Shown here: in pieces, positions 44,001 through 51,794 of the stretch
How positions within the stretch are numbered: position 1 is the stretch's first letter
How the letters are laid out: each line of letters begins with the position of its first letter
Source: an uncultured Desulfuromonas sp.
GTDB lineage: Bacteria; Desulfobacterota; Desulfuromonadia; Desulfuromonadales; Desulfuromonadaceae
Direction: 5' to 3'
Assembly: GCF_963666745.1 (NCBI RefSeq)
Contig: NZ_OY762961.1
Coordinates: forward strand, 422,001 to 486,000
DNA length: 64,000 nucleotides
Position numbers and translations under genes: made by a program
The notes under the pieces: model-generated
The model's input: the letters and a program-made list of their open reading frames with translations, nothing else
Database searches by the model: none
Told to the model about the DNA's origin: nothing

Positions 44001-46815
44001 GTATCAGAGCGTGAAGCGGGAGAAACCCGGTGATGCCACGCCGTTGACGGTGCAGGCCGGCACGCAGAACTACCCGCTGCCGACCGCAACGCCGGGGGAC
44101 TATATTCTTGAAATTGTCGATGAGGCCGGGTTGAAGCTGGCCCGTGTGCCGTTCACCGTGGTTGGCCACGGTAACCTCACCGGTGAACTGGAGCGCAACG
44201 CCGAGTTGAAACTGGCGCTGGATCGCAAAGATTACCGTGCCGGTGACACCATTGAGATGAGCATTACCGCACCCTATCGTGGTGCCGGTCTGATCACCAT
44301 CGAGAGTGACCAGGTTCATGCCTTCAAGTGGTTTAAAACCGATACCACCAGTACTCTACAGACCATCACGATCCCGAAAGATCTGGAGGGCAACGCCTAT
44401 GTCAACGTGGCGTTTGTCCGCGATGCGGCCTCCAAGGAGATCTTCACCAGCCCGTTAAGCTACGCGGTGCAGCCGTTCACCATTGACCGCAGTCGCCGTG
44501 AGTTGCAGGTGGCTGTCACGGTGCCGGAGCTGGCGCGACCGGGCAAAGCTATGCCCGTGGGAGTCACAGTATCCAAGCCGTCGCGGCTGGTGGTGTTTGC
44601 CGTGGATGAGGGCATCCTCCAAGTGGCGGGCTACACTACGCCGCAGCCGTTGGATCATTTCCTGAAAAAACGCGCTCTTGAGGTGGAAACTCTGCAGATC
44701 CTCGACTTGATTCTGCCGGAATTCGATCTGGTCAAGGAGGTCTCGGCCAGCGGCGGTGGCTTTGCTGAGCAACGGATGAAGGCGCTGGCCGCCAATCTCA
44801 ATCCGTTTACCCGTCAGGTGGAAAAGGCGGCGGTGTTCTGGTCGGGCATTGTCGATGCCGGGCCGGACGGCACCACGGTCAACTTTGACCTGCCGGACAG
44901 CTTCTCCGGCAACCTGCGGGTGATGGCCGTGGCCGTCGGCGAACAGGCTCTGGGTGTGGCCCAGCAGGATACCGTCGTGCGCGGGCCGTTTGTGTTGACG
45001 CCGAGCGTGTTGACTCAGGCCGCTCCCGGAGACACCTTTGAGGTGAGTGTCGGCGTGGCCAATGTGCTGGAAGGTTCGGGAGAGGGCTTGGCGGTGACGT
45101 TGAGCGTCGAAAGCGTCGGCCCGTTGCAGGTGGAAGGGCAGACCACACAGACGCTGACCATCGACGAAGGCAGCGAGCAGGTGGCGCGCTTCAAGGTAAA
45201 AGCCGGTGACCAGCCCGAGGCGGCACAACTGATCTTCACCGCCACGGCGGGCGATGAACTGAGTCGCCGACGCAGTGGCATCAGCCTGCGTCCGGCCGTG
45301 CCGTACCGTACGACCATGCAGTGCCAGAGTGGCGATGACGGCACGATTGATCTGCTGGTGACACGTGCGTTGCTGACGCCGCTGGCCGAGCAGAAGGTCG
45401 CCGCCAGTGTCAGTCCGCTGGTGCTGGTGGATGGCCTGAGCCATTATCTCGATCATTTCCCGCATGGCTGCACCGAGCAGGTGGTCAGTCAGGTGTTCCC
45501 GTTCATCGGCCTGCTCGGCTATCCGCAGCTGGTCGGTGACCGTGGTGCGTTGCAAAAGCGGATCGATGTGCTGATTTCGCGCCTGCGTCAACGGCAGCGC
45601 AGCGATGGGGCGTTTACCTTCTGGCCCGGTGGTCGTGAAGCAGCACCGTTCCCGTCGTTGTATGTGATGCACTTTCTCCTCGAGACTCGAGAAATTGGCG
45701 GTCAATTCGGTTTTACGGTGCCGCGCGATATGTTGGCCCGTGGTGAGGATTATCTGCGCCAGGTGGCTTATGAGTCCCGTGATACTCTGGCGGATTCGCG
45801 GTTGCGCGCTTATGCCATCTATCTGCTGACCCGCATGGGTCAGGTGACCACTAATGCTCTGGTGGATGTGCAGACGACGCTCGATGAGAAAAAAGTCGCC
45901 TGGCATGAGGACATTACCGCCGCCTATGTCGCGGCCGCCTATCAATTGCTGCGCAAGCAGGATGAGGCGGAAAAGCTCATCGACGGCTATCAACTCAGCG
46001 AAGGTAAGACCGAGGATTTCGTCACCTTCCAGTCGCCGCTGACCCGTGATGCGCAGTATCTCTATTTGCTGTGTCGTCACTTCCCGCAACGGGCGCGTCA
46101 AGTCGACGGCGACCGTCTGCTGCGTCTGATCGATCCGGTGTTCCGTGGCCGCTACAATACGCTATCCGCCTCCTACACCATCCTCGCCCTCGGCACCTAT
46201 TCCACCCTGACCAATCCGCAGGGGGAAGATGGTCAGATTCGGATGGTCGCCAAGGCGGAACAGGAACAGCCGCTGGATGTGGCCTTGAAGCCGTTTGCCA
46301 CCGCCGATGTGCCGCTGACCGCCCACGACGTGCTGGTGCGTTCCAACCAGCGGTTGTTTGCGTTGTTGTCGCAGGCCGGTTTTGACAGCGCCTTACCGAC
46401 TCAAGTAGTTCGCGAAGGGCTTGAGGTGCAGCGGCGTATGCTCGATAACGACGGTAAGGAAGTTACCACCGTGCAGCAGGGGCAGGAGGTCAGCGTTGAG
46501 CTGATCATCCGCGCTTTGGGTAGCGCCCGCGACAATATTGCCGTGATTGATCTGCTGCCCGGCGGCTTTGAAGTGCTGCGCGATTCCGTGCCGCGCACCG
46601 CCGTCGGCTGGCGGGCCGACTATGTGGACGTGCGTGAGGATCGGCTGGTGTTCTACGGCCGCTTCGACACCCGGGTGCGCACCCTGACCTATCGCGCCAA
46701 AGCGACGGCGGCCGGAAACTTTGTTGTTCCTGCCCTGTATGCCGAATCGATGTATGATCGCAGCGTGCATGCCTCGGCGTTGCCGGGTCGTGTTGAGGTA
46801 GTTGCCACGCCATGA
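41065..46815 (+). CDS. Bacterial alpha-2-macroglobulin, thioester type
   Basis: Large periplasmic protease trap (1916 aa), thought to entrap invading proteases and guard the envelope alongside PBP1C. The N-terminal membrane anchor lies near residues 42-65 (YLRLLLALLVIGAVVGGSVYYALL), so it is anchored by a helix rather than by a lipobox as in E. coli YfhM. A series of macroglobulin beta domains follows (for example FLFTDRGIYRPGDTAHLGFI), then the A2M domain (FWSGIVDAGPDGTTVNFDLPDSFSGNLRVMAVA) and the thioester motif GCTEQ with Cys1469 at the start of the alpha-alpha toroid. GTG start at 41065 with GGAGGT 5 nt upstream. Stop overlaps pbpC (ATGA). Confidence 0.93.
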   Translation: MRALLRLLGRCVAGLVGTVSWQAPPWLTILNLQRREKPGRFYLRLLLALLVIGAVVGGSVYYALLPQPLQVVARVDGPGIMANDDLATPDPLVIDFVYDDQQRSSQPIPAGTPSVARIDLVDQPVAEGIRLTPALRGQWQWRGDATLEFTPEEPWPAGTEMTVQFDTTIFSAETRLAERSTTFTTPTFTVTPASMTFYQDPQQSSVRKVVSTLRFSYPVDEQSLREHIRLGMRPSGASAQTALQPVKFELSFDKRQREAYLHSIPLALPDETNTMQLQVLAGVKPATGGVASAEDVTTKVAIPDRYSYLKVAQARCQIVRNDQQEPQQVITLEFTDDIERDELLGKLKVFVLPNANNRYWSGPRQVTAAVLKELPPVSLEMIDNPRQAAKLYNFVIDVEQDRQLYLRIGEGLTSINDFVHSSFYDTVLRAADYPQEISIMGEGAMLSRSGAHQLSLLARGLKAVKVDVGKLLPQQINHLVSQSRGDIKDGYFSNYNFDENNITALNEQILPLQKIHPAKANYAAVDLSSYLPDRQDQFGLFFITVTGWDPVNKRELGHIRDRRVILVTDLGLLVKDQADDSHLLFVQSIRTGKPVAGAKVRLLGRNGVPLFERTTGSDGKVSFPSTKGFQESQQPTAYVVESAGDLSFIPFARYQRQLNYSSFNVGGVRSNQHRRDTLNAFLFTDRGIYRPGDTAHLGFIVKDNQLDNVEGVPVEVAVRSPRGNEVWSQRLMLPQMGFFDQAFDSQPTSETGTYQVALYLVRDDKYRDRMIGSGNFRIEEFQPDTLKIESRLLDVPNKGWSTVEKLTAKVHLRNLFGTAAQQRKVTGRLQVTPTRFNFRDYKGFVFTDPYYDPEQAALSVNEALDSVTTDNDGVARFELPLERFARGTYQLTLTVEGFEPGGGRSVTTQNRTLISPCTTLLGYKSDGALNYIHKDKPRSLELVALNNELTPVAVDNLQVRLITVETLSTLVKQPNGTFKYQSVKREKPGDATPLTVQAGTQNYPLPTATPGDYILEIVDEAGLKLARVPFTVVGHGNLTGELERNAELKLALDRKDYRAGDTIEMSITAPYRGAGLITIESDQVHAFKWFKTDTTSTLQTITIPKDLEGNAYVNVAFVRDAASKEIFTSPLSYAVQPFTIDRSRRELQVAVTVPELARPGKAMPVGVTVSKPSRLVVFAVDEGILQVAGYTTPQPLDHFLKKRALEVETLQILDLILPEFDLVKEVSASGGGFAEQRMKALAANLNPFTRQVEKAAVFWSGIVDAGPDGTTVNFDLPDSFSGNLRVMAVAVGEQALGVAQQDTVVRGPFVLTPSVLTQAAPGDTFEVSVGVANVLEGSGEGLAVTLSVESVGPLQVEGQTTQTLTIDEGSEQVARFKVKAGDQPEAAQLIFTATAGDELSRRRSGISLRPAVPYRTTMQCQSGDDGTIDLLVTRALLTPLAEQKVAASVSPLVLVDGLSHYLDHFPHGCTEQVVSQVFPFIGLLGYPQLVGDRGALQKRIDVLISRLRQRQRSDGAFTFWPGGREAAPFPSLYVMHFLLETREIGGQFGFTVPRDMLARGEDYLRQVAYESRDTLADSRLRAYAIYLLTRMGQVTTNALVDVQTTLDEKKVAWHEDITAAYVAAAYQLLRKQDEAEKLIDGYQLSEGKTEDFVTFQSPLTRDAQYLYLLCRHFPQRARQVDGDRLLRLIDPVFRGRYNTLSASYTILALGTYSTLTNPQGEDGQIRMVAKAEQEQPLDVALKPFATADVPLTAHDVLVRSNQRLFALLSQAGFDSALPTQVVREGLEVQRRMLDNDGKEVTTVQQGQEVSVELIIRALGSARDNIAVIDLLPGGFEVLRDSVPRTAVGWRADYVDVREDRLVFYGRFDTRVRTLTYRAKATAAGNFVVPALYAESMYDRSVHASALPGRVEVVATP

Positions 46816-49154
46816 GTCGGCAGCGGTTTTTATGGGCCGTGACCAGTGTGTTGCTGGTCACAGCTCTGGGTTATGCGCTGGTGCCGCAACCGGCATTGAG
46901 CCGCTACCAGAGTGAGTCGCGTGCCTATTTTGACAGTCAGGGGCGATTGCTGCGCCTGACGCTGGCCGATGATGACCGCTACCGGTTGCATGTCGATCTG
47001 GACGATGTGTCGCCCGCTCTGCGGCAGGCGACCTTGCTCTACGAGGACCGCGATTATTACCAGCATCCCGGCATTGATCCGCTGGCGCTGCTGCGTGCCG
47101 CCTGGACCACTTATGTGACCCGTGATCGACGGGTGGGGGCATCAACCATCACCATGCAGGTGGCACGGCTGCGCTGGCGCCTCGACACCCGCGATTTGTG
47201 GGGCAAGTTGGTGCAGATTTCCCGCGCCGTCCAGTTGACCCGCCATTATTCCAAGGACGATATTTTCCAGGCCTACCTCAATCTGGCCAGCTACGGCGGC
47301 AACATCGAAGGGGTGGAAGCGGCCAGTCTGATCTATTTCGACAAGCACGCCAAAGACCTGACCCCGCCCGAGGCGCTGAGCCTCAGTGTCATCCCGCAAA
47401 ACCCGGTCAAGCGTTCGCCGACCACCACGCAAGGACTGTCTCAACTGCTGGAGGCGCGCAGCCATCTGTTTCAGCGCTGGTGTCAGTTTCATCCCGACGC
47501 CGTCAGCCAACAGGTGTTTTTCGATTTGCCGCCGCAGTTTCGTGCGCCACAGCAGTTGACGTTCACGGCTCCGCATTTCATCACCTGGCTCGATCTGCAG
47601 CTGCCGACCTTGCGTCGTGGCGCACTGAATACCACTCTCAATCGTGACGTGCAGAACACCGTCGAACAGCTGACCGCCGCCTATCTGGAGCGGCGCGCAC
47701 CTGCCGGACTCGACAACGCTGCCGTGCTGGTGGTCAACAGTGCCACCATGGCTGTCGAGGCGATGCTCGGCTCGGCAGATTTCTGGGATGATGGCATTGA
47801 AGGGCAGGTCAATGGCACCACGGCCAAGCGCTCGCCTGGCTCAACCCTCAAGCCGTTTGTCTACGGACTGGCCATGGATCAAGGGCTGATCCATCCGCTG
47901 ACCATGCTCAAGGATTCCCCACACCGCTTTGCCGGGTTCAGCCCGGAAAACTACGATCAGAAATTTCTCGGCCCGGTGTTTGCCCGTGACGCCCTGATCC
48001 TCAGCCGCAACGTGCCGGCCACGGTGCTGCAAGCCCGACTGGCCGAGCCGGGGCTGCATGGCTGGCTGCAGCAGGCCGGGGTTGAAGGGTTGCGTGCTGC
48101 CGACTATTATGGGTTGGCGTTGTCACTCGGCGGTGCCGAAGTGACCATGGTGGAGCTGGTGCGCCTGTACGCGCTGCTGGCCAACGGCGGTGAATTGAAG
48201 CCGCTACGCAGCCTGATGGAACAACCGCAAGCAGAGGGCAAGACACTGCTCAGCCCTGAGGCGTCTTTTCTGGTGCTGGATATTCTGCGCGACAACCCGC
48301 CACCGCAGCGCCCGGAACTGCTGGGGCAGGTGGGTGGCGGTGTTGAAGTGGCATGGAAGACCGGCACCTCGTTCGCCTTTCGCGATGCCTGGGCCGTGGG
48401 AGTGTCCGGTCCGTATGTAATTGCCGTGTGGCTGGGGCATTTCGACGGCCACAGCAATCCGGCACTGATCGGACGGCTGGCCGCCGGACCATTGTTGTTT
48501 GATCTGTTTGAAGCGCTGGGCCATGGTCAGGGCTGGACCGCGACAGAGCGTCTCAAGCCCGGCCTGCTCAATCTGCGCAAGGTCGCCGTGTGTCGCGAAG
48601 ATGGCGCATTGCCCAATCCCTTAACACCGCACACCGTGCCGACCTGGTTTATCCCCGGCGTGTCGCCGATTCAGGTGTCGCAGTTGCACCGTCAGGTGGC
48701 GGTTGATCGCAACACCGGCCTGCGTGCCTGCCGTGCCGAAGCGGGGCGCACCGAAATGAAAATTTACGAATTCTGGCCCTCGGATCTTTTGCGCATTTTT
48801 CGCTTGGCTGGCGTAGCTCTGGCCGTGCCGCCGCCGTTTGAACCGGGTTGCAGCCTGCAGGATGTCGCCCAGTCCGGTGCCGCACCGCGCATCACTGCGC
48901 CGCTGACCGGTGTCACCTACCAGTTGCGCAGTGACCGCCTCGACGCCGAAACCATCGCCCTGACCGCGACGACCGATGGTGATGTGCAAACGCTGTACTG
49001 GTTTGCCGATGACGGCTATTTGGGGCGTTGTGCTGGTGATGAACCGTTTTTGTGGCAGCCGCGTCCGGGCGAGATCACACTGCGCGTGGTCGACGATCAC
49101 GGCCGTGCGGCGCAGAAGACGATTAACGTGGCTCTGGTGCGTGATGCGCGGTGA
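46812..49154 (+). CDS. pbpC: Penicillin-binding protein 1C
   Basis: Bifunctional peptidoglycan synthase (780 aa). The N-terminal signal anchor is FLWAVTSVLLVTALGYAL. The GT51 transglycosylase has the catalytic Glu78 in YEDRDYYQHPGID and the motif GASTITMQVARL. The transpeptidase has SxxK Ser344-Lys347 (SPGSTLKPF) and KTGTS at 516-520. A C-terminal BiPBP_C domain (~690-780, ITAPLTGVTYQLRSD...TLRVVDDHGRAA) is specific for the 1C class. It overlaps the macroglobulin gene by 4 nt. This pairing is conserved in many Gram-negatives and suggests coupled wall repair and protease defence after envelope breach. Confidence 0.95.
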   Translation: MSRQRFLWAVTSVLLVTALGYALVPQPALSRYQSESRAYFDSQGRLLRLTLADDDRYRLHVDLDDVSPALRQATLLYEDRDYYQHPGIDPLALLRAAWTTYVTRDRRVGASTITMQVARLRWRLDTRDLWGKLVQISRAVQLTRHYSKDDIFQAYLNLASYGGNIEGVEAASLIYFDKHAKDLTPPEALSLSVIPQNPVKRSPTTTQGLSQLLEARSHLFQRWCQFHPDAVSQQVFFDLPPQFRAPQQLTFTAPHFITWLDLQLPTLRRGALNTTLNRDVQNTVEQLTAAYLERRAPAGLDNAAVLVVNSATMAVEAMLGSADFWDDGIEGQVNGTTAKRSPGSTLKPFVYGLAMDQGLIHPLTMLKDSPHRFAGFSPENYDQKFLGPVFARDALILSRNVPATVLQARLAEPGLHGWLQQAGVEGLRAADYYGLALSLGGAEVTMVELVRLYALLANGGELKPLRSLMEQPQAEGKTLLSPEASFLVLDILRDNPPPQRPELLGQVGGGVEVAWKTGTSFAFRDAWAVGVSGPYVIAVWLGHFDGHSNPALIGRLAAGPLLFDLFEALGHGQGWTATERLKPGLLNLRKVAVCREDGALPNPLTPHTVPTWFIPGVSPIQVSQLHRQVAVDRNTGLRACRAEAGRTEMKIYEFWPSDLLRIFRLAGVALAVPPPFEPGCSLQDVAQSGAAPRITAPLTGVTYQLRSDRLDAETIALTATTDGDVQTLYWFADDGYLGRCAGDEPFLWQPRPGEITLRVVDDHGRAAQKTINVALVRDAR

Positions 49155-49494
49155 TGTTTTTACCACGGAGACACAGAGGCACGGAGAAGGGCAAAATCTC
49201 TTTTTTATGACAGAGACAACAGCAGGAATTTTTCTTTTGAGTTTGTTTTAAGTTTTTATCAGAAGGGATCGTGGCTTTTATCGTGAGGCAAAAAAATAGG
49301 TTCTGGTCTGGGTTTTCTCCGTGACTCGGTGCCTCCGTGGTAAAAGATTTTATCAGTACCGATCAATTTTTTGTCCGCAGTTATCTGCCTTTATCTGTGG
49401 CTAAAAAAGAGATTTTGATCTAGGTTTTCTCCGTGTCTCAGTGCCTCCGTGGTGAAGTTTTTATCCAAAGTCTTCAACGAAAAGAAAGGGCATC
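49155..49494. repeat. Short inverted/direct repeats of the CCACGGAGxCAC type before the WYL gene
   Basis: 340 bp without a gene. CCACGGAGACACAGAGGCAC at 49163-49182 is followed by inverted copies TCCGTGACTCGGTGCCTCCG (49318-49337) and TCCGTGTCTCAGTGCCTCCG (49430-49449). The two inverted copies sit in ~110-bp direct repeats that share TTTTCTCCGTG and TCCGTGGT. A GATCGTGGCTTTTATCGTGA segment at 49268-49287 recurs on the other side of the WYL gene. Confidence 0.75.
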
Positions 49495-50454
49495 ATGCTG
49501 TCCCGTATTGAACGCTTTTTCTGGTTTGACCATCAGATCCGCCAGGGCAATTATCCCAACGCCCCCAAGCTGGCGCAACAATTCGAGATCAGCGAGCGCA
49601 CGGCCAAGCGCGATATTGATGCCCTGGCCAACCAGATCGGCGCGCCGCTGGAATACAACGCCACCCGACGTGGCTATCGCTACAGTGATGCCAGTTACAG
49701 CTTGACTTGGACACGTTTCTCCCATCAGGAGATCATGGCCATGCTCATTCTGCGGCGCATGCTTGACAGTGGCGGGGCGTCGCCGCTCAGTGGTGAACTC
49801 AATGCCCTGTGCGAAAAAATGCTCACTAATCTGGAACAATGCGGGATTGACCGCGAACATCTCGACCACTGCTTTTCCGCTAACTGGAGCCATTATATCC
49901 CGGTGGACGAAACGGTCTTCCAGCAGCTCGGCGAGGCCGTCCTGACCCGGCGCAAGGTGCATTTCAGCTACCAGAGTCCGACCCGCTCGCAAGCAAGCAG
50001 CCGCATGGTGCATCCCTACCATCTGCAACATTACAGCGGCAGCTGGTATCTGGTTGGTTGGTGCGAAGAGCAACAGGACTGGCGTACCTTCCAGCTATCG
50101 CGCATCAGCCAGCTGCATCTGACCGATATGCCCTTTGATTATCGTGACCCGCAAACCTGGCAGCACAAAATTCAAGGCGCCTGCGGCATCTTTCAGGATC
50201 AACACCACCAACCCGTTACCCTGCGTTTCAGCGCCCGGCGTGCACCCTATGTGCGTGAGCAGCACTGGTGCGACGGCCAACAGCAGGTTTTACTTGATGA
50301 CGGCCGCATGGAACTGACCATTCCCGTGGCCGACTACCGGGAGATTGTCATGAAAATCCTCCAGCACGGCGCCGAGGTGGAAGTGGTATCGCCCGCTGAT
50401 CTGCGTCAGCTGGTGGTTGAGGAAATTCAACGGATGCACGTTGTTTACGGGTAA
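49495..50454 (+). CDS. WYL-domain transcriptional regulator
   Basis: 319 aa. The N-terminal winged helix-turn-helix of the DeoR type (LAQQFEISERTAKRDIDALANQIGAPLEY, residues ~25-55) is followed by a WYL domain (~140-235; YHLQHYSGSWYLVGWCEEQQDWRTFQLSRI, with the W-Y-L core seen as SWYLVGW) and a C-terminal WCX extension (YREIVMKILQHGAEVEVVSP). WYL proteins bind nucleic acid or nucleotide ligands and often regulate phage-defence loci. This one lies 1.3 kb upstream of the type I-C cas operon in the same direction and is a candidate regulator of it. The gene is flanked on both sides by related short repeats. Confidence 0.9.
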   Translation: MLSRIERFFWFDHQIRQGNYPNAPKLAQQFEISERTAKRDIDALANQIGAPLEYNATRRGYRYSDASYSLTWTRFSHQEIMAMLILRRMLDSGGASPLSGELNALCEKMLTNLEQCGIDREHLDHCFSANWSHYIPVDETVFQQLGEAVLTRRKVHFSYQSPTRSQASSRMVHPYHLQHYSGSWYLVGWCEEQQDWRTFQLSRISQLHLTDMPFDYRDPQTWQHKIQGACGIFQDQHHQPVTLRFSARRAPYVREQHWCDGQQQVLLDDGRMELTIPVADYREIVMKILQHGAEVEVVSPADLRQLVVEEIQRMHVVYG

Positions 50455-50828
50455 ATTCTTTCACGACGGGGTCACGCAAACCCCATTTAGCTTCACGATG
50501 CCCTCACGATAAAATCTGATAAAAGCCAAGATGGATATCAAAAAATCTTTTTTTGTCCTGACTCGTCTGGTTTGTCCATGGCCAATTGTTTTTCACTGTC
50601 TTCGTGGTTTAAGGTTTATCCGAATTGATCGAGGCCTTTATCGTGAGGCTAAATAAAAAGGTTTTTATTTCCCTCAGTGCCTCAGTGGTTCAGCCTTCTA
50701 ACCCTTCCCCGCCAAATTTTTCACATCACATCAAAAAAAATACCTTGGGGTGACATCTTTTGTCATGGCAGCGGTTTATCGTTTATTTCAACGATCAAGA
50801 AATCAAACGCCACGACAGGAGAATACTC
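50455..50828. repeat. Intergenic region with repeats after the WYL gene
   Basis: 374 bp without a gene. GATCGAGGCCTTTATCGTGA (50629-50648) matches 49268-49287 upstream of the WYL gene, and CTCAGTGCCTCAGTGGTTCAG near 50672-50692 is a degenerate copy of the CCACGGAG-type repeat. Inverted CCTCACGATAAAA (50501-50513) pairs with TTTATCGTGAGG (50638-50649), so a large hairpin is possible. Confidence 0.6.
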
Positions 50829-51308
50829 ATGAACACCACCGTTGCCACCCATGCCCCCGTGACCTTGACCGCTCTGAGTTGGATTTGTGAAACCTTGCTT
50901 GCCCAGGTGGTCGCCTTTTTCGATGCCCTGGAAGCCTGGCTGCCGCGTTATGTCCTGTTGATGCTCGTAGCCGGTGTCGGCTGGTGTGGCTACACGTCCG
51001 GCGTGTATGGAGCGTTGCTGCTGGGCCTGCCCCTCGGCGGCGTCATGGCCCTGAGTTACGGGCTGGTGGTCGTGCTGGCCATGTTCCTGCTCGGCTTGGC
51101 TCTGTGGCTGTTTTTAATTCCCCTCTACTGGCTGGCCGACAGTCAAGGCTGGCAATTACCCACCGTGTTGGAAAACCACACCACCGTCTCCCGCTGGCTA
51201 CGCCGCTGGCCCCACTGGTATCAGCGCACGGAAAATAAGAGCGCCGTGCAACTGCTGACTTGGTTGGTGATTGGTGTGCTGCTGGGGTGTTGGGTGCGGG
51301 AAGACTAA
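50829..51308 (+). CDS. Small integral membrane protein, unknown function
   Basis: 159 aa. No family was recognised. After an N-terminal amphipathic stretch there are about three membrane helices between residues ~38 and 105 (YVLLMLVAGVGWCGYTSGVYGALL, GVMALSYGLVVVLAMFLLGLALWLFLIPLYWLAD) and one at the C-terminus (LLTWLVIGVLLGCWVRED). A basic loop (SRWLRRWPHWYQRTENK) lies before the last helix. The ATG at 50829 has AGGAGAA upstream; a longer frame to 50760 was rejected. It lies 76 bp before the first gene of the cas operon in the same direction, so it could be co-transcribed, but no link to CRISPR function is evident. Confidence 0.72.
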   Translation: MNTTVATHAPVTLTALSWICETLLAQVVAFFDALEAWLPRYVLLMLVAGVGWCGYTSGVYGALLLGLPLGGVMALSYGLVVVLAMFLLGLALWLFLIPLYWLADSQGWQLPTVLENHTTVSRWLRRWPHWYQRTENKSAVQLLTWLVIGVLLGCWVRED

Positions 51309-51384
51309 AATTAGAAGCGTTGAAGATTAAAGAGGCTGAGCGTAGTTTGTTTAAGGATAGATTCATAGAGAGAGGCTAGACAGG

Positions 51385-51792
51385 ATGACTCTATCACGCA
51401 GGAATCTAAAGGGAATTGCCGGTGGCGTTGCCCATCAGTTTAACTGCTCGACAAGTTATTATGCCTTTCAGGCTGTCGTGAATGATCAGCCTCAGGCGAA
51501 AATAAATCTCCTATCTCTGGAGATTACTCCAGAACTTTTCAATGTTGAGAGAAATCGTATTTTTGCCGGAATGTGTCAGGGAACGCTCACAGGCGCAATA
51601 AGCCGCTGGCCTGACCTGGAACTGAAATCCGCTGAACTCGTTATTGATTTCGACCTGTCCAGTCTGGATGGCAAAGGGATTATGGCGACTGCTGTTGTAA
51701 CCCTTTGTGATGAGGGGGGGCAGCAGTGGGTCAGCCAGGATCACTCTTATATCATCATTGATTGGCGGGAGAGAAAGGAACGCGGGGTTTGA
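51385..51792 (+). CDS. Uncharacterised small protein leading the type I-C cas operon
   Basis: 135 aa, not recognised. It starts with SRRNLKGIAGGVAHQFNCSTSYYAFQAVVND, followed by alternating strands (KINLLSLEITPELFN, LKSAELVIDFDLSSLDGKG, MATAVVTLCDEGGQQWVSQDHSYIIIDW). It has no membrane segment or catalytic motif. Its stop is 2 nt before the cas3 ATG, so it is almost certainly translated with cas3. It is not one of the standard I-C genes (cas3-cas5-cas8c-cas7-cas4-cas1-cas2). It could be a regulator, an accessory Cas factor or a passenger. Confidence 0.75.
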   Translation: MTLSRRNLKGIAGGVAHQFNCSTSYYAFQAVVNDQPQAKINLLSLEITPELFNVERNRIFAGMCQGTLTGAISRWPDLELKSAELVIDFDLSSLDGKGIMATAVVTLCDEGGQQWVSQDHSYIIIDWRERKERGV

Positions 51793-51794
51793 AA

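Noticed and set aside
42403-44319. 638-codon open frame antisense to the macroglobulin gene (and a 548-codon one at 44455-46101)
   Set aside because: GC-rich third positions of the sense gene suppress stops on the opposite strand. The translations show no domain, no ribosome-binding site and lie wholly inside a well-supported gene.
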